The notes under the pieces: generated by a model
Seen by the model: only the letters and a program-made list of their open reading frames with translations
Told to the model about the DNA's origin: nothing
The model's database searches: none
Shown here: piece by piece, positions 25,781 to 34,586 of the stretch
Position numbering within the stretch: position 1 is the stretch's first letter
Layout of the letters: each line of letters opens with the position of its first letter
Assembly: GCA_035527455.1 (NCBI GenBank)
Contig: DATLAN010000080.1
Span: forward strand, 1 to 64,000
DNA length: 64,000 bases
Direction: 5' to 3'
Source of the DNA: DATLAN01 sp035527455
GTDB taxonomy: Bacteria > Planctomycetota > Planctomycetia > Pirellulales > Thermoguttaceae
Made by a program: the position numbers and the translations under genes

Positions 25781-26815
25781 GTGTCAAATCGCGGCCTTAC
25801 GGCGGAACCGATCGAGCGCGAGCAGTCATGCGACTTGTGCTTGGGCAAGCTCTTCGAAGTCATTTCCCGCCGCGACCGGCGCGGGAACAATCTGACGACG
25901 GTCGTTTGCGCCCGTTGCGGCCTGGTATCCCACCTGCAGATTCCCACCGACGAGCAGTTGGCGAATTACTACGGCAAATCGTACCGCCACGACTATCACG
26001 GAGAAATCGCCCCCTCCCCGCGTCGGGTCATTCGGGCGTGGAACACGGGGCAGGCCATCTTTCGACGCGTCCACGGCTTCCTGCGGCCGGGCGATCGGGT
26101 GTTCGAGGTGGGCGCCGGAATCGGATGCACCGTCAAGGCCTTCGAACTGGCCGGTTACGACGCCTCGGGCATCGAGCCGGGCGAAGGGTTCCACGCGTTC
26201 TCCCAACGCCGGCTGCACGCCCGGGTCGAAAACCGGATGCTCGGCGAGGTCCCGCGCTGCCCGACGTACGACTTCGTCTTGCTGGTGCACGTCATCGAGC
26301 ACTTCCATTCTCCCGGCCGTGCGCTGCGGCATATCCACGATATCCTGGCACCGGGCGGGCGGCTCTACGTGGCCTGCCCGAATCTCGGCGCCCCGCACGC
26401 CGCACCGGGAAACCTGTTCCACTTCGCCCACGTCTACAACTTCACCCATCGCACGCTGACGATGCTGGGGCGGGCCTGTGGTTTTCGGACCGTCCGCCGC
26501 CTTTCGCCCAACAACGACCGGGACCTGATGATGGTCTTCGAGCGCCAAGACGAAGGACACCTGCAGATCGATCCCGAAGGCTACCCGGAGACGATGCGAG
26601 CGATCACGCGGTACAACGTGCTGAGCTATCACCTCCGGCCGCGATATTGGGCGCAGCGCGGGCGAACCGTGATTCAGCACCTGTCCGAGCGGGTGCGGTC
26701 GCAGCGGCGTCTCGAGCGGATCGTGGCACTCTGCGACGAGCACCGGCGACAGGCCCAGGTTTGCAGTACCTCCGAGGGGGTAGAGTTCTCGCCCGACCGA
26801 CGCCTGGCAGGATAG
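25781..26815 (+). CDS. Class I SAM methyltransferase with N-terminal zinc ribbon
   Basis: 344 residues from a GTG start at 25781; no ATG fits, because the first in-frame ATG is far inside the domain, while a CGGAG ribosome site lies just upstream of the GTG. Two CxxC pairs (CDLC and CARC, about residues 15-47) form a zinc ribbon. A short Tyr-rich stretch (YGKSYRHDYHG) precedes the methyltransferase core (VFEVGAGIGCTVKAFELAG, HVIEHFHSPGRALRHIHDIL, GGRLYVACPN). The layout resembles C-methyltransferases of sugar nucleotide pathways and other surface-glycan methyltransferases. Neighbouring glycan genes support this, but the substrate is unknown. Confidence 0.8.
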   Translation: MSNRGLTAEPIEREQSCDLCLGKLFEVISRRDRRGNNLTTVVCARCGLVSHLQIPTDEQLANYYGKSYRHDYHGEIAPSPRRVIRAWNTGQAIFRRVHGFLRPGDRVFEVGAGIGCTVKAFELAGYDASGIEPGEGFHAFSQRRLHARVENRMLGEVPRCPTYDFVLLVHVIEHFHSPGRALRHIHDILAPGGRLYVACPNLGAPHAAPGNLFHFAHVYNFTHRTLTMLGRACGFRTVRRLSPNNDRDLMMVFERQDEGHLQIDPEGYPETMRAITRYNVLSYHLRPRYWAQRGRTVIQHLSERVRSQRRLERIVALCDEHRRQAQVCSTSEGVEFSPDRRLAG

Positions 26816-26913
26816 CGAGATGCGGTGCTCAAGGAGAAATGGAAAAGCCGGGCGGGTGTCGCCCCGTTAGCCCTACTGCGGGGCACCAAGCCCCATCAAC
26901 GGGGTGCAATGCG

Positions 26914-26953
26914 CTGGCAATGGGGTGGCACGCCCTGGCAATGGGGTGGCACG
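26914..26953. repeat. 20-bp tandem duplication at the edge of element A2
   Basis: TGGCAATGGGGTGGCACGCCC is repeated twice, the second copy running into the arm of element A2. A third degenerate start (GCAATGCGC) precedes them. It looks like slippage or partial duplication of an element end. Confidence 0.75.
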
Positions 26954-27020
26954 CCCTGAGGAACGAAGGGCGTGAAAAACCTGCCGAACCACGCCCTTCG
27001 TTCCTCAGGGCGTGCCACCC
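26944..27020. repeat. Palindrome family A, element A2 (type 1 loop, type C flank)
   Basis: Complete hairpin with loop GAAAAACCTGCCGAAC. The flank after it (TCGCCAAAAAAGTGTAC and TCATTCTTGT) is the one found alone at 12781-12826. It sits between two co-directional genes. Confidence 0.95.
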
Positions 27021-27086
27021 TCGCCAAAAAAGTGTACAAGTCATTCTTGTTATTCTTGCGCGAACACCAGGCTTGCACTTGTAGCC

Positions 27087-28064
27087 GTGAAACGCCAGCC
27101 CTCGAAACCGACCCGCAAACTCTCGCTCCAAGCGGTGTTCCTCACCGTCGTGGTCGCGGTTTGTTGCGCCACCTTCGGCTACATGCTGTTCGCTCGTTCG
27201 GCCGTGATGCGGCTGGAGGATATCCCGTTCAACGGAGCCCGGGCGTACGAGTACCTCGAGCGGCTCTGCGAAATCGGCCCGCGTCCCAGCGGATCGGCCG
27301 GCATGAAGCGGCAGCAGGACCTGCTGGCGGAGCATTTTCGCGAGTTGGGCGGGCAGGTGGAGTTTCAGCGGTTCGAGTACGAACACCCGCTGGACGGCTC
27401 GCCGGTCGAGATTGCCAACTTGATCGTCCGTTGGCATCCCGAGCGGACCGAGCGGATCCTGCTCTGTGCCCATTACGACACGTTGCCCTACCCGATGCTC
27501 GATCGCATGGATCCCCGGGGGAAGTTCGTCGGCGCTAACGACAACGCCAGCGGGGTGGCCTTGTTGATGGAACTGGCCCACGATGTGCCGGAGTTGGATT
27601 GTCGCTACGGGATCGATTTCGTGTTGTTCGACGCCGAGGAGTTCATCTTCGACCACGGCGGCCGGTTCTTCGTCGGCTCGGAGCATTTCGCCCGGGCGTA
27701 CGCCGACGATCCGCCGCCGTATCGCTATCGGTGGGGCGTGCTGCTGGACATGGTCGGCGACGCGAACTTGCAGCTCTATCAGGAGAGCTTCAGTATGGGC
27801 TGGGAGGACACGCGACCCCTGGTCGAGCAAATCTGGTCGACGGCCGAGCGGCTGGGGGTCCGTGACTTCATCCCGCGGACGAAGCACGAGGTGCTCGACG
27901 ACCATACGAAACTGCACGATATCGCGGGCATTCCCTGCTGCGACGTGATCGATTTCGACTATTCCCCCTGGCACACGCGAGCCGATACGCCCGCGCGTTG
28001 TTCGGCCCTAAGCCTGGCCAAGGTCGGCTGGGTGGTCCGGGAGTGGTTGAAGACGGTTCGGTAG
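27087..28064 (+). CDS. M28 family zinc peptidase / glutaminyl cyclase-like, membrane anchored
   Basis: 325 residues from GTG at 27087. Upstream in-frame codons lie in the flank of repeat element A2, so the longer frame is not used. One N-terminal transmembrane helix (about residues 14-36, VFLTVVVAVCCATFGYMLF) anchors a periplasmic di-zinc domain: His129 (AHYDTL), bridging Asp152 (GANDNASG), catalytic Glu184 and ligand Glu185 (DAEEF). The block EIGPRPSGSAG before the domain and DDHTKLHDIAGIPCCDVIDFDY near the end are typical of glutaminyl-peptide cyclotransferase-like M28 members. It could be an aminopeptidase or a cyclase. Confidence 0.85.
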   Translation: MKRQPSKPTRKLSLQAVFLTVVVAVCCATFGYMLFARSAVMRLEDIPFNGARAYEYLERLCEIGPRPSGSAGMKRQQDLLAEHFRELGGQVEFQRFEYEHPLDGSPVEIANLIVRWHPERTERILLCAHYDTLPYPMLDRMDPRGKFVGANDNASGVALLMELAHDVPELDCRYGIDFVLFDAEEFIFDHGGRFFVGSEHFARAYADDPPPYRYRWGVLLDMVGDANLQLYQESFSMGWEDTRPLVEQIWSTAERLGVRDFIPRTKHEVLDDHTKLHDIAGIPCCDVIDFDYSPWHTRADTPARCSALSLAKVGWVVREWLKTVR

Positions 28065-28065
28065 G

Positions 28066-28125
28066 CAGTGGGTAGTGGGTAGTGGGTAGTGGGTAGTGGG
28101 TAGTGGGTAGTGGGTGGTGGGTGGT
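28066..28125. repeat. Heptanucleotide repeat (AGTGGGT)
   Basis: About seven tandem AGTGGGT units directly after the M28 stop codon; the last two change to GGTGGGT. Confidence 0.9.
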
Positions 28126-28334
28126 TAGTGATGTGTGGTTGATGGGAATTGGCGGGGACGGTGGTTGCTGGAACCAACGCCCGCCGACTGCGTTCGGCGG
28201 GGTTAGCCGTCATTACCTTCTCACCAGGAACAGCAGCTTGCTCGAGTCAGAGCGGTTGGCAACAATACAACCGCCGCTGCGATGAACATCGCCCCGATTG
28301 GCTTCGGCCATGCCGCGCCGAGCAATCGGTCGTC

Positions 28335-28366
28335 AATCTGAAATCTGAAATCTGAAATCTGAAATC
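28335..28366. repeat. Heptanucleotide repeat (GAAATCT)
   Basis: Four and a half tandem units (ATCTGAAATCTGAAATCTGA...) ending four bases before the ATG of the next gene, so they take the place of its ribosome binding site. Confidence 0.9.
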
Positions 28367-28370
28367 CCCC

Positions 28371-28826
28371 ATGAACATCTGGACATCCGCACTCGTTTCG
28401 TCGTTCCTGTTGCTCTGCGCGTTGGGGTTGATGGCGATGCACGTGCGCACGTGGCGTCTGGCCCGGGCGGGAAAACCCGAAGCCGAGGAACTCGACTACC
28501 GCTACCGCCAGTTCCGCCGGCGGATACAGAGCAGCGCGTTGCTGGGTTTGATGGCGGCGGCCATTTTCGCCGGCCAGTGGATCCCGGTGGGAAGGGTTCT
28601 GTTGACGTGTTTTTTCTGGGGCGGGGTGCTGTTGGGATTGTGCTGGGTGGGCCTGTTGGCGTTGGCCGACATCTGGGCGACCAAGCACTACTTCGGCCGG
28701 CTGCGGCAGACGTACGTCATCGAGCAAGCCAAACTGCACGCGCAGGCCCGGCGTATTCAGGCCGCCCGAGGCAACGGCAAGGCCGCCCGCAAATCGGACT
28801 CCTCACCCGACGACCCGGGGGAATAG
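28371..28826 (+). CDS. Small membrane protein of unknown function
   Basis: 151 residues, not recognised. Three hydrophobic helices are visible (about 6-25, 54-72 and 76-98), the last two close together as a hairpin. The C-terminal 50 residues are strongly basic and helical (QAKLHAQARRIQAARGNGKAARK) and end in an acidic tail. No Shine-Dalgarno sequence is seen; the start follows a GAAATCT heptamer tract. It may be co-expressed with the next membrane protein. Confidence 0.7.
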   Translation: MNIWTSALVSSFLLLCALGLMAMHVRTWRLARAGKPEAEELDYRYRQFRRRIQSSALLGLMAAAIFAGQWIPVGRVLLTCFFWGGVLLGLCWVGLLALADIWATKHYFGRLRQTYVIEQAKLHAQARRIQAARGNGKAARKSDSSPDDPGE

Positions 28827-28863
28827 ACGCCCGGCTGGAGCCCTGGTAGAATGGGTCGGTTGG

Positions 28864-28971
28864 TAGGTCAGGGCTTGCCCTGACAAGACTTGGTAGTTTT
28901 TGGGCCACCACCGGGCTTGTCCCGAATGGCAGGTGGTTTGCTCGATTTCGTCAGGGCAAGCCCTGACCTAC
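28864..28971. repeat. Palindrome family D, copy 1
   Basis: TAGGTCAGGGCTTGCCCTGAC at the left and GTCAGGGCAAGCCCTGACCTA at the right, each arm itself palindromic (CAGGGCTTGCCCTG). The enclosed 65 bp hold a further GGGCTTGTCCC half-unit. The second copy is at 43715-43806. Confidence 0.9.
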
Positions 28972-29001
28972 GTGATTGATGACACCGCGGGAACGGTGCG
29001 G

Positions 29002-29715
29002 ATGGAGTTATTTCGCTTTATTTGGGACAACGTGTTCGTAATGGACACGTTTCACGCCTGCCTGGCGTTGGGCCCGGTGGCCGTTTACCTGTTATTGCTC
29101 GGCGCGATCAACCTCTCGCGGCGGCCGTTTCTGGTATCCGGCACCCGCGACGCGACGGCATTGGGGCTGGCCGTTTCGGGTTTCATGATCGTCGGCCCGA
29201 TGAAGCTCTTCTTTCCCGACGCGGCCGCGGCCCATTTCGGGCCGTTCGTGTGGCTGTTGCTGCTGGCGTTCTACGGGCTGTGCCTGGTGCTGGTGTTGTT
29301 GCTGTTGCGGCCGCGGCTGGTCATCTACAACATCTCGGCCGACCAGTTGCGTCCCATCCTGGCCGAACTGGTCGATCAGCTCGACCCCAACGCCCGGTGG
29401 GCCGGCGACATGCTGCTGCTGCCGGGCCTGGGCGTGCAGTTGCACGTCAACGAGCTGGCTTGGATGCGCAACGTATCGCTTTCTTCGGTGGGCGGAGATC
29501 AGAACTACCTCGGCTGGCGGCGTTTGGAGTTGGCGCTTGGGGCCGCGCTGCGCCGCGTGGAATTCGGCCGCAATCCCCGCGGCATCAGCCTCGTCGCGGC
29601 CGGAACGCTGATCGCCGCGGCTCTGGTCTGGGCCGTCGCCCGCGATCCCCAGGCGGTGGCCGACGCGCTGTTCGACATCGGCGAAGCCGTCTGCAACATG
29701 TTCCGGCGGGAGTAG
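29002..29715 (+). CDS. Multi-helix membrane protein of unknown function
   Basis: 237 residues from the ATG at 29002; the frame upstream runs through a family D palindrome and is not expected to be coding. Hydrophobic helices are at about residues 14-34, 46-65, 70-96 and 199-217. The segment between the third and fourth helix (NISADQLRPILAELVDQLD) looks like a small soluble alpha/beta domain facing the cytoplasm. I recognise no family. It is followed by a convergent ASCH gene. Confidence 0.7.
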   Translation: MELFRFIWDNVFVMDTFHACLALGPVAVYLLLLGAINLSRRPFLVSGTRDATALGLAVSGFMIVGPMKLFFPDAAAAHFGPFVWLLLLAFYGLCLVLVLLLLRPRLVIYNISADQLRPILAELVDQLDPNARWAGDMLLLPGLGVQLHVNELAWMRNVSLSSVGGDQNYLGWRRLELALGAALRRVEFGRNPRGISLVAAGTLIAAALVWAVARDPQAVADALFDIGEAVCNMFRRE

Positions 29716-29752
29716 TTGCCGGGGAATGGCGGGTTCATTCTTGGACTGCCCC

Positions 29753-30070
29753 TCACTTTTTCTGCTCGTCCGGCGGAAGCACGTGGAAAACGATCCGGAA
29801 CGCACGATGGCCGGCCGCGAGTTGGTCCGGATAAAGCCGGGCGACTTCCGCTCGCAACTCGTCGGCCGAGTCGAAGCCGTCGGGCCGGGCGTCTTCGTCC
29901 GCCAGCGCGTCGAGTTCCACCTCGTCGACCGCCGCGATTCGGATGTACCCCGCACCCGGGATGTAACTCCGCTGGCCGGCACGCATCTTCCGGTACTTCC
30001 ACAGGCGGATCGTTTGCGTCTTCTGACCGCAGCGGATGGCGGGAAGGAACTTTTTCTTGAACAACAACAT
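29753..30070 (-). CDS. ASCH domain protein
   Basis: 105 residues. The N-terminal MLLFKKKFLPAIRCGQKTQTIRLW is the ASCH/PUA-like signature: the invariant lysine and the TIR segment mark the nucleic-acid or nucleoside binding groove. The rest (AAVDEVELDALADEDARPDGF, then ELRAEVARLYPD) continues the fold. ASCH proteins bind RNA or act as N4-acetylcytidine amidohydrolases (YqfB-like); which applies here is unknown. The ATG at 30070 is used; the frame upstream has no domain content. Confidence 0.8.
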   Translation of the reverse strand: MLLFKKKFLPAIRCGQKTQTIRLWKYRKMRAGQRSYIPGAGYIRIAAVDEVELDALADEDARPDGFDSADELRAEVARLYPDQLAAGHRAFRIVFHVLPPDEQKK

Positions 30071-30404
30071 GGCCAAAGCGTAACTGCCACGGGGCCTTGG
30101 GGTCAAGCCGCCGGAGGTCGGATCGGGGCCGCGCGTGGGGTCCGGGTTTTGCCGGTCGGGAAAGCCGGAAGGGTGGGGACGATTTTGCGGACCCGTAAAG
30201 CGATCGGCCAACCGCCGGGAATTCTCGCCGCACACGGGCGGCTGAGACGGCCTGTGACGGCTGTTCTGGCTGCCCGACATCGTAGACCGCTCAGACGCCC
30301 GATTTCCCTCATTACCGTCCGAATAACCGGTCGATCTGCCAAAATGGGAAGTGCCATATTGGAATCGGGCACCGTGACTGGTTGACGGAACGGATCACGG
30401 AAGC

Positions 30405-31931
30405 ATGATGGATCGTCTGGGAAACGTTCTGCCTCGATGGCAGGTACTACTGCCGCTCGGGCTGGTGTTGGTCGGCCTTCCATGGCTGCTGGGCCAGCGG
30501 AATCCACCCCCGCGTGACGAAGCCCCCTTCACGGCGCCCAACTTTTTTCCCGACGGAACCTCCTTGACGGCGCTTCCTCCGCCCACGCCCGCGGAGCCGG
30601 CCCGGCGCGACGCTCGAGAAGGCCCGCAGCTCTTCTCGCCGCAAGGTACCCTTTCCTTTCCGCAGCCGGCTGAACAGCTTGTGCCCAGGGTCGTTGCGGT
30701 GAACCTGGCCAACGTGTTGCCGGCCGAGGCGAACGCCGATCTGACGCTGCCGGAGCAAGGCGATGGCCCGACGCTGCCGGAACCGGACAACGATCTGACG
30801 CCGCCGGAGCCGGATATCCCGCCGGATCTCACACCGCCCGACGCTCCAATCGTCGACGAACAAGCGCCGGCGTGGGAGTCTCTCGGAACGGACGAGGGGC
30901 GTCCGCAGGAAATGCCGCCGCCGAGCATGTCGCGATTGCCGTCGCCGCCGGCGGTCCCGCGTTCCGAGCCATTGGAGCAGATCGCCCGACAGGCGGACAA
31001 GAAGGTCCGCGACGGTTTCGAATTGGCTGGGCGGAGGGCCTATTTTGCGGCCCGGGCGGAGTTCGTCGGGGCGCTGCGGCTGATCGCGCAGGGATTGGAT
31101 GCCCAGCGCCGGACGAATGCGCACAGCGGGGCGCTGGCCGCCGGATTGACGGCGCTAAGGGAGGCCGAAGACTTCTTCCCCGCCGGCTCGCGACTGGAAG
31201 CGGACCTCGACCTTTCGAGCATCATCGGCGGCCACCGCACGCCCGTGTTGAGAGACACCCGGACGGAAGATCTCACGCCGATGCTGGCCTTGAGGAGCTA
31301 TTTCACGTTCGCCCAGGAGCAGCTCGCCGCTTCCGCCGGGCACGAGGTGGCCGGTTCGATGGCCTTGCACGCGTTGGGAAAGCTGCACGCCACGGTGGCC
31401 ACCCGGGGCAACTGCGGCGTGCAGGCCGCCGAGTCCAAGGCGATGACGTTCTACCAGGCGGCCCTGCTGGTCCATCCGCCAAACTACATGGCCTCCAACG
31501 ACCTCGGTGTCCTGCTGGCCCGTTGCGGAAACTATCGCGAAGCGGCGACCGCCATGCAGCACAGCCTCTCGATTCACCAGCAGCCGACCGGCTGGCAGAA
31601 CCTGGCCACCGTGTACGAGCAACTCGGCCAGACCGAACTGGCCCGGCAGGCGCGGCTGCAATCGACCACGGCAAGTCGCGCGGAAACCTCGAACGGCCAG
31701 ACGCTTAGGCAGTCGTTGCAGGGCGACGTCGTTTGGGTCGATCCGGCCACCTTTTCGCAAACCAGCCGAGGATTGATACCCGTTCCCCAGCGGACGCCGG
31801 GTCTCTCGGACCCGACTCCGACGGGCGGGCCCAACCCACCGGAGCAAGCGGCCGAGAACCCCGCCGCGACGACCGGAGGCCCGCTGACCGGATGGCGAAT
31901 CCCGTGGGAACTGTTTTCGGGGAGGAAGTGA
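30405..31931 (+). CDS. Proline-rich anchored TPR-like protein linked to polysaccharide export
   Basis: 508 residues, start at the first of two adjacent ATGs. An N-terminal hydrophobic stretch (WQVLLPLGLVLVGLPWLLG) is a signal anchor. Residues about 35-190 are Pro/Glu-rich and disordered, with PEPDNDLTPPEPDIPPDLTP repeats. From about 195 the protein is helical, and residues 340-430 contain TPR-like pairs (ALLVHPPNYMASNDLGVLLA, TGWQNLATVYEQLGQTELAR). The stop is one base from the GTG of the Wza-like gene, so the two are translationally coupled and the protein probably assists the exporter. Similar proteins are common in planctomycetes. Confidence 0.75.
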   Translation: MMDRLGNVLPRWQVLLPLGLVLVGLPWLLGQRNPPPRDEAPFTAPNFFPDGTSLTALPPPTPAEPARRDAREGPQLFSPQGTLSFPQPAEQLVPRVVAVNLANVLPAEANADLTLPEQGDGPTLPEPDNDLTPPEPDIPPDLTPPDAPIVDEQAPAWESLGTDEGRPQEMPPPSMSRLPSPPAVPRSEPLEQIARQADKKVRDGFELAGRRAYFAARAEFVGALRLIAQGLDAQRRTNAHSGALAAGLTALREAEDFFPAGSRLEADLDLSSIIGGHRTPVLRDTRTEDLTPMLALRSYFTFAQEQLAASAGHEVAGSMALHALGKLHATVATRGNCGVQAAESKAMTFYQAALLVHPPNYMASNDLGVLLARCGNYREAATAMQHSLSIHQQPTGWQNLATVYEQLGQTELARQARLQSTTASRAETSNGQTLRQSLQGDVVWVDPATFSQTSRGLIPVPQRTPGLSDPTPTGGPNPPEQAAENPAATTGGPLTGWRIPWELFSGRK

Positions 31932-31932
31932 C

Positions 31933-33189
31933 GTGTCGCGCACAACCGACGCACCGTTGCCCGGCGAGCACCAATGCCCCGGCGAGCACCAATGCCGCGG
32001 CGAGCACCGTCGACGTCTTCGGACCGGCGGGATCGTGCTGATGGTTTGCGTTGCGGGCGTTTGTGCCTTCGTGGCGATGAGGGCGCCGTCGGACGCCGCG
32101 CCGACGTGCCCCGAAGAACCCGACAAGATCCGGCTTTGTCAAGCGCTCGGGCCGGCCGCCCCCTGCAACATCTGCGCGGTGGACGGCTCGACGTGCGACC
32201 CCGGCCGCGGATGGGAATCGGCCCGGATGATCGCCTGGCAGGCCTACGCCCAAGGGGAATACGTCGGCCATCACCGTCTGGCCCACGTGCCGCAATATCG
32301 GCTCCGCGTGGACGACCAGTTGGACCTGGTCTACCGCCTGACGCGCGTCGAGACTTCCACGCCGTACAAGCTGAACGTGGGCGACGAAATTCGGGTGGAG
32401 TCGTTCACCGACCCGGCTTTGAACCGCGACCTGTTGATTCAGCCCGACGGCACGGTCACGCTGCGTCTGCTGGGCCAGGTCCACGCGACCAGCCGTACCG
32501 TTTCGCAACTCCGCGACACGATCGAGCAACTCTACGAGAAGTACTACAAGGTGCCGGCGATCACGGTCACGCCGCTGAGGGTCAACACCAAGCTGGAAGA
32601 CCTTCGCGCCACGGTCGACAGCCGGATGGGCGCGGGCGGCCAACAGCGCCTGGCGACCGTCACGCCCGAGGGCACCGTCTCGCTGCCGGCCATCGGATCG
32701 GTCTACGCCCAGGGCTTGACGCTGAACGAATTGCAGGAAGAAATCAACGAGCGATACCGCGAAGCGGCGGGCATCGAAGGGATCGAAGTCATCCCCGTGC
32801 TCGTACAACGGGCGCCGCGGTTCGTCTACGTGCTGGGCGAAGTCGCGGTCTCGGGACGTTTCGAGCTGACCGGTCCGACCACGGTCCTTCAGGCGCTGGC
32901 GATGGCCGGAAGCTGGAACGTAGGGGCAAACCTCGAACAGGTCGTCATCTTCCGCCGCGGGGACGATTGGCGGCTGATGGCCACGATGGTCGACCTTCAC
33001 GCCGCGTTGCACGGCAAACAGCCCTGCCCGCCGGGCGAGATCTGGCTGAACGACTCCGACGTCATCATCGTGCCGAAGAGCCGCATCGAAGTCACGGGCG
33101 ATTTCATCGAACAGGTCTTCACGCGCGGGATCTACGGCGTGTTTCCCTTCAGCAGCTCGGTCAACTTCGCGAAGCTCGGTTCGCTCTGA
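31933..33189 (+). CDS. Polysaccharide biosynthesis/export protein (Wza-like, SLBB)
   Basis: 418 residues from a GTG that follows the previous stop by one base. After an N-terminal region with His/Cys pairs (GEHQCPGEHQCRGEHR) and one hydrophobic helix (about 33-49), the Poly_export domain begins near residue 135 (YKLNVGDEIRVESFTDPALN, IQPDGTVTLRLLGQVHA). A second, degenerate domain (VTPEGTVSLPAIGSVYAQG) and an SLBB domain (FVYVLGEVAVSGRFELTGPT) follow. The C-terminal part should form the outer-membrane pore or reach it. The GEHQC repeat at the N-terminus is unusual; three near-copies of 15-18 bp code for it. No tyrosine kinase partner is in the window. Confidence 0.87.
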   Translation: MSRTTDAPLPGEHQCPGEHQCRGEHRRRLRTGGIVLMVCVAGVCAFVAMRAPSDAAPTCPEEPDKIRLCQALGPAAPCNICAVDGSTCDPGRGWESARMIAWQAYAQGEYVGHHRLAHVPQYRLRVDDQLDLVYRLTRVETSTPYKLNVGDEIRVESFTDPALNRDLLIQPDGTVTLRLLGQVHATSRTVSQLRDTIEQLYEKYYKVPAITVTPLRVNTKLEDLRATVDSRMGAGGQQRLATVTPEGTVSLPAIGSVYAQGLTLNELQEEINERYREAAGIEGIEVIPVLVQRAPRFVYVLGEVAVSGRFELTGPTTVLQALAMAGSWNVGANLEQVVIFRRGDDWRLMATMVDLHAALHGKQPCPPGEIWLNDSDVIIVPKSRIEVTGDFIEQVFTRGIYGVFPFSSSVNFAKLGSL

Positions 33190-33231
33190 GCGCCGGAACG
33201 GTTGGAGAAGGAAGCGAGTTGGTCGAGTTGG

Positions 33232-33984
33232 TCATTCGAACCCCTTGAGAAAATCATCCAGTGCCTCATCTTCCACCGGTGCGCTTTCGTCCGTGGCAGG
33301 GATGATGGGGGACGGAAAGCCGGTTGGGGCGTCTGATTTCTCCGGCGACGGCTTTCCTTTCACCATTGTCTCGTCCGCCGGCGGTTCGGCGGCGGTACTC
33401 TCGGCCGCCGGTTGCTCGGCGGTTGGCGAGGAAGGTGGGGGCGGCGTGGGCTCCGGTTCCTCTTCCTCTTCTTCAACGTCGCCCCCGAAACCGGCCGTCC
33501 ACGGACCGATCGGCTCGTTCTCGGGGTCCGACCAGGCGGACGACTCCGGCAACGACTCGTCGGTCGCTTCCTCGGCGGTCTGGGGATGATACGGCGTGAC
33601 CCCATCCAGCGCGTTGGAATCGAAGAACACGGGCGTGGAGTGCGGGGCCACCGGCTCGACCGTCTTCTCCGCCAGCACCGCGTCGAGATCGCCGTCGTAC
33701 TGATAGTCGGCGCGGAACGTAACCGGTCCGACGGTGAACCGTTCCTCGGGCGGGAGCGGCGCCTCTTCAACCTTCCGACCGCCGACGACCGTCCCATTGA
33801 GCGACCCCAGATCACGAATCATCAACAGCCCGTCGCTCTCGAACAACTCGCAGTGCTTGCGACTGATCATCGGATGGGCCACCGTCAGATCCACCCGCTT
33901 GCTGCGGCCGATGACGGTGGGCAATTTCAATCGGATCGCCCGGTTGTCGGCCCTGCCGCCGACGACAATCAGTTTTGCGTCCAT
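33232..33984 (-). CDS. FHA domain protein with acidic proline-rich tail
   Basis: 250 residues from the ATG at 33984. The forkhead-associated domain occupies residues 1-95: VIGRSKRVDLTVAHPMISRK and DLGSLNGTVV hold the conserved GR, SRKHC and LGSxNGT residues that bind phosphothreonine. The remaining 150 residues are acidic and Pro-rich (EEEEEEPEPTPPPP) without structure. It should be a Ser/Thr-kinase signalling adaptor, since planctomycetes carry many such kinases; its partner is not in the window. It is convergent with the Wza-like gene. Confidence 0.88.
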   Translation of the reverse strand: MDAKLIVVGGRADNRAIRLKLPTVIGRSKRVDLTVAHPMISRKHCELFESDGLLMIRDLGSLNGTVVGGRKVEEAPLPPEERFTVGPVTFRADYQYDGDLDAVLAEKTVEPVAPHSTPVFFDSNALDGVTPYHPQTAEEATDESLPESSAWSDPENEPIGPWTAGFGGDVEEEEEEPEPTPPPPSSPTAEQPAAESTAAEPPADETMVKGKPSPEKSDAPTGFPSPIIPATDESAPVEDEALDDFLKGFE

Positions 33985-34410
33985 GGGGGTTCTTGGTTCC
34001 GGCTGGCGAGCAATCTGCCGTGGTCGCCGGCAGCCTGGCGGCGGGATGTAAGGGAGGAACGACCGCAAGTGATCAGAATTCATAATAGTCAAAGAAGGGG
34101 CCCATCGCAATAGGCGAGCGCAATAGGAAAGAAGGGTTGCCCTGGAGAATTTGGTGATATGGGGTAGAGCGGTAATATCTACGGCGACTCCGCGGGCCTT
34201 CCTGGCACCGCTACAAACCGGCATTCCACTCGAAAGTGGGGCTGTTGGCCTCGAAACACCGACCCACTTGACCGTTCTGCGGCCAATTGGCCTTGAAAGT
34301 GGTGCTTGCGGACCTATAATTCGGTGTTTTGGTCCTGCCGGAGTTGCGCAAGTTCGTACGACGCCGAAAGGGGCCGGTGCCGCCTGTCCGAACGTAGCGG
34401 CGGTTGACGT
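33985..34410. other. Intergenic region holding the tRNA-Gly promoter
   Basis: 426 bp between the FHA start and tRNA-Gly. It includes two similar blocks around CGAAAGTGG and TTGAAAGTGG (about 34228-34300) and the promoter listed separately. No gene is visible. Confidence 0.6.
34293..34320 (+). promoter_or_regulatory. Sigma-70-like promoter upstream of tRNA-Gly and tig
   Basis: -35 TTGAAA (34293-34298), 16-bp spacer and a perfect -10 TATAAT (34315-34320). It points toward tRNA-Gly (90 bp on) and may also drive tig-clpP1-clpP2. Confidence 0.7.
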
Positions 34411-34483
34411 GCGGGTGTAGCTCAGTTGGTAGAGCACGACGTTGCCAACGTCGTTGTCGTGGGTTCGAATCCCATCACCCGCT
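34411..34483 (+). tRNA. tRNA-Gly (GCC)
   Basis: A complete cloverleaf of 73 nt: acceptor GCGGGTG with CACCCGC, D-arm GCTCAGTTGGTAGAGC, anticodon stem CGACG/CGTCG around loop TTGCCAA (anticodon GCC), variable loop, and T-arm GTGGG-TTCGAAT-CCCAT. The discriminator is U, as usual for glycine. CCA is not encoded. Confidence 0.97.
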
Positions 34484-34586
34484 CTTCGACGGTTTCCGCG
34501 CAAGTGACATCGTGCCGGCAGTCTTTTCCGGCAACGAGGTGGGACCGGGGAACGGAAGTTGCAGATTTCACGCGGTGGCAAGAAAA

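Larger units (their letters stand above)
28065..28370. other. Intergenic region with two heptamer tracts
   Basis: 306 bp with the AGTGGGT tract at one end and the GAAATCT tract at the other. Between them I see no gene and no clear promoter. Confidence 0.6.
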
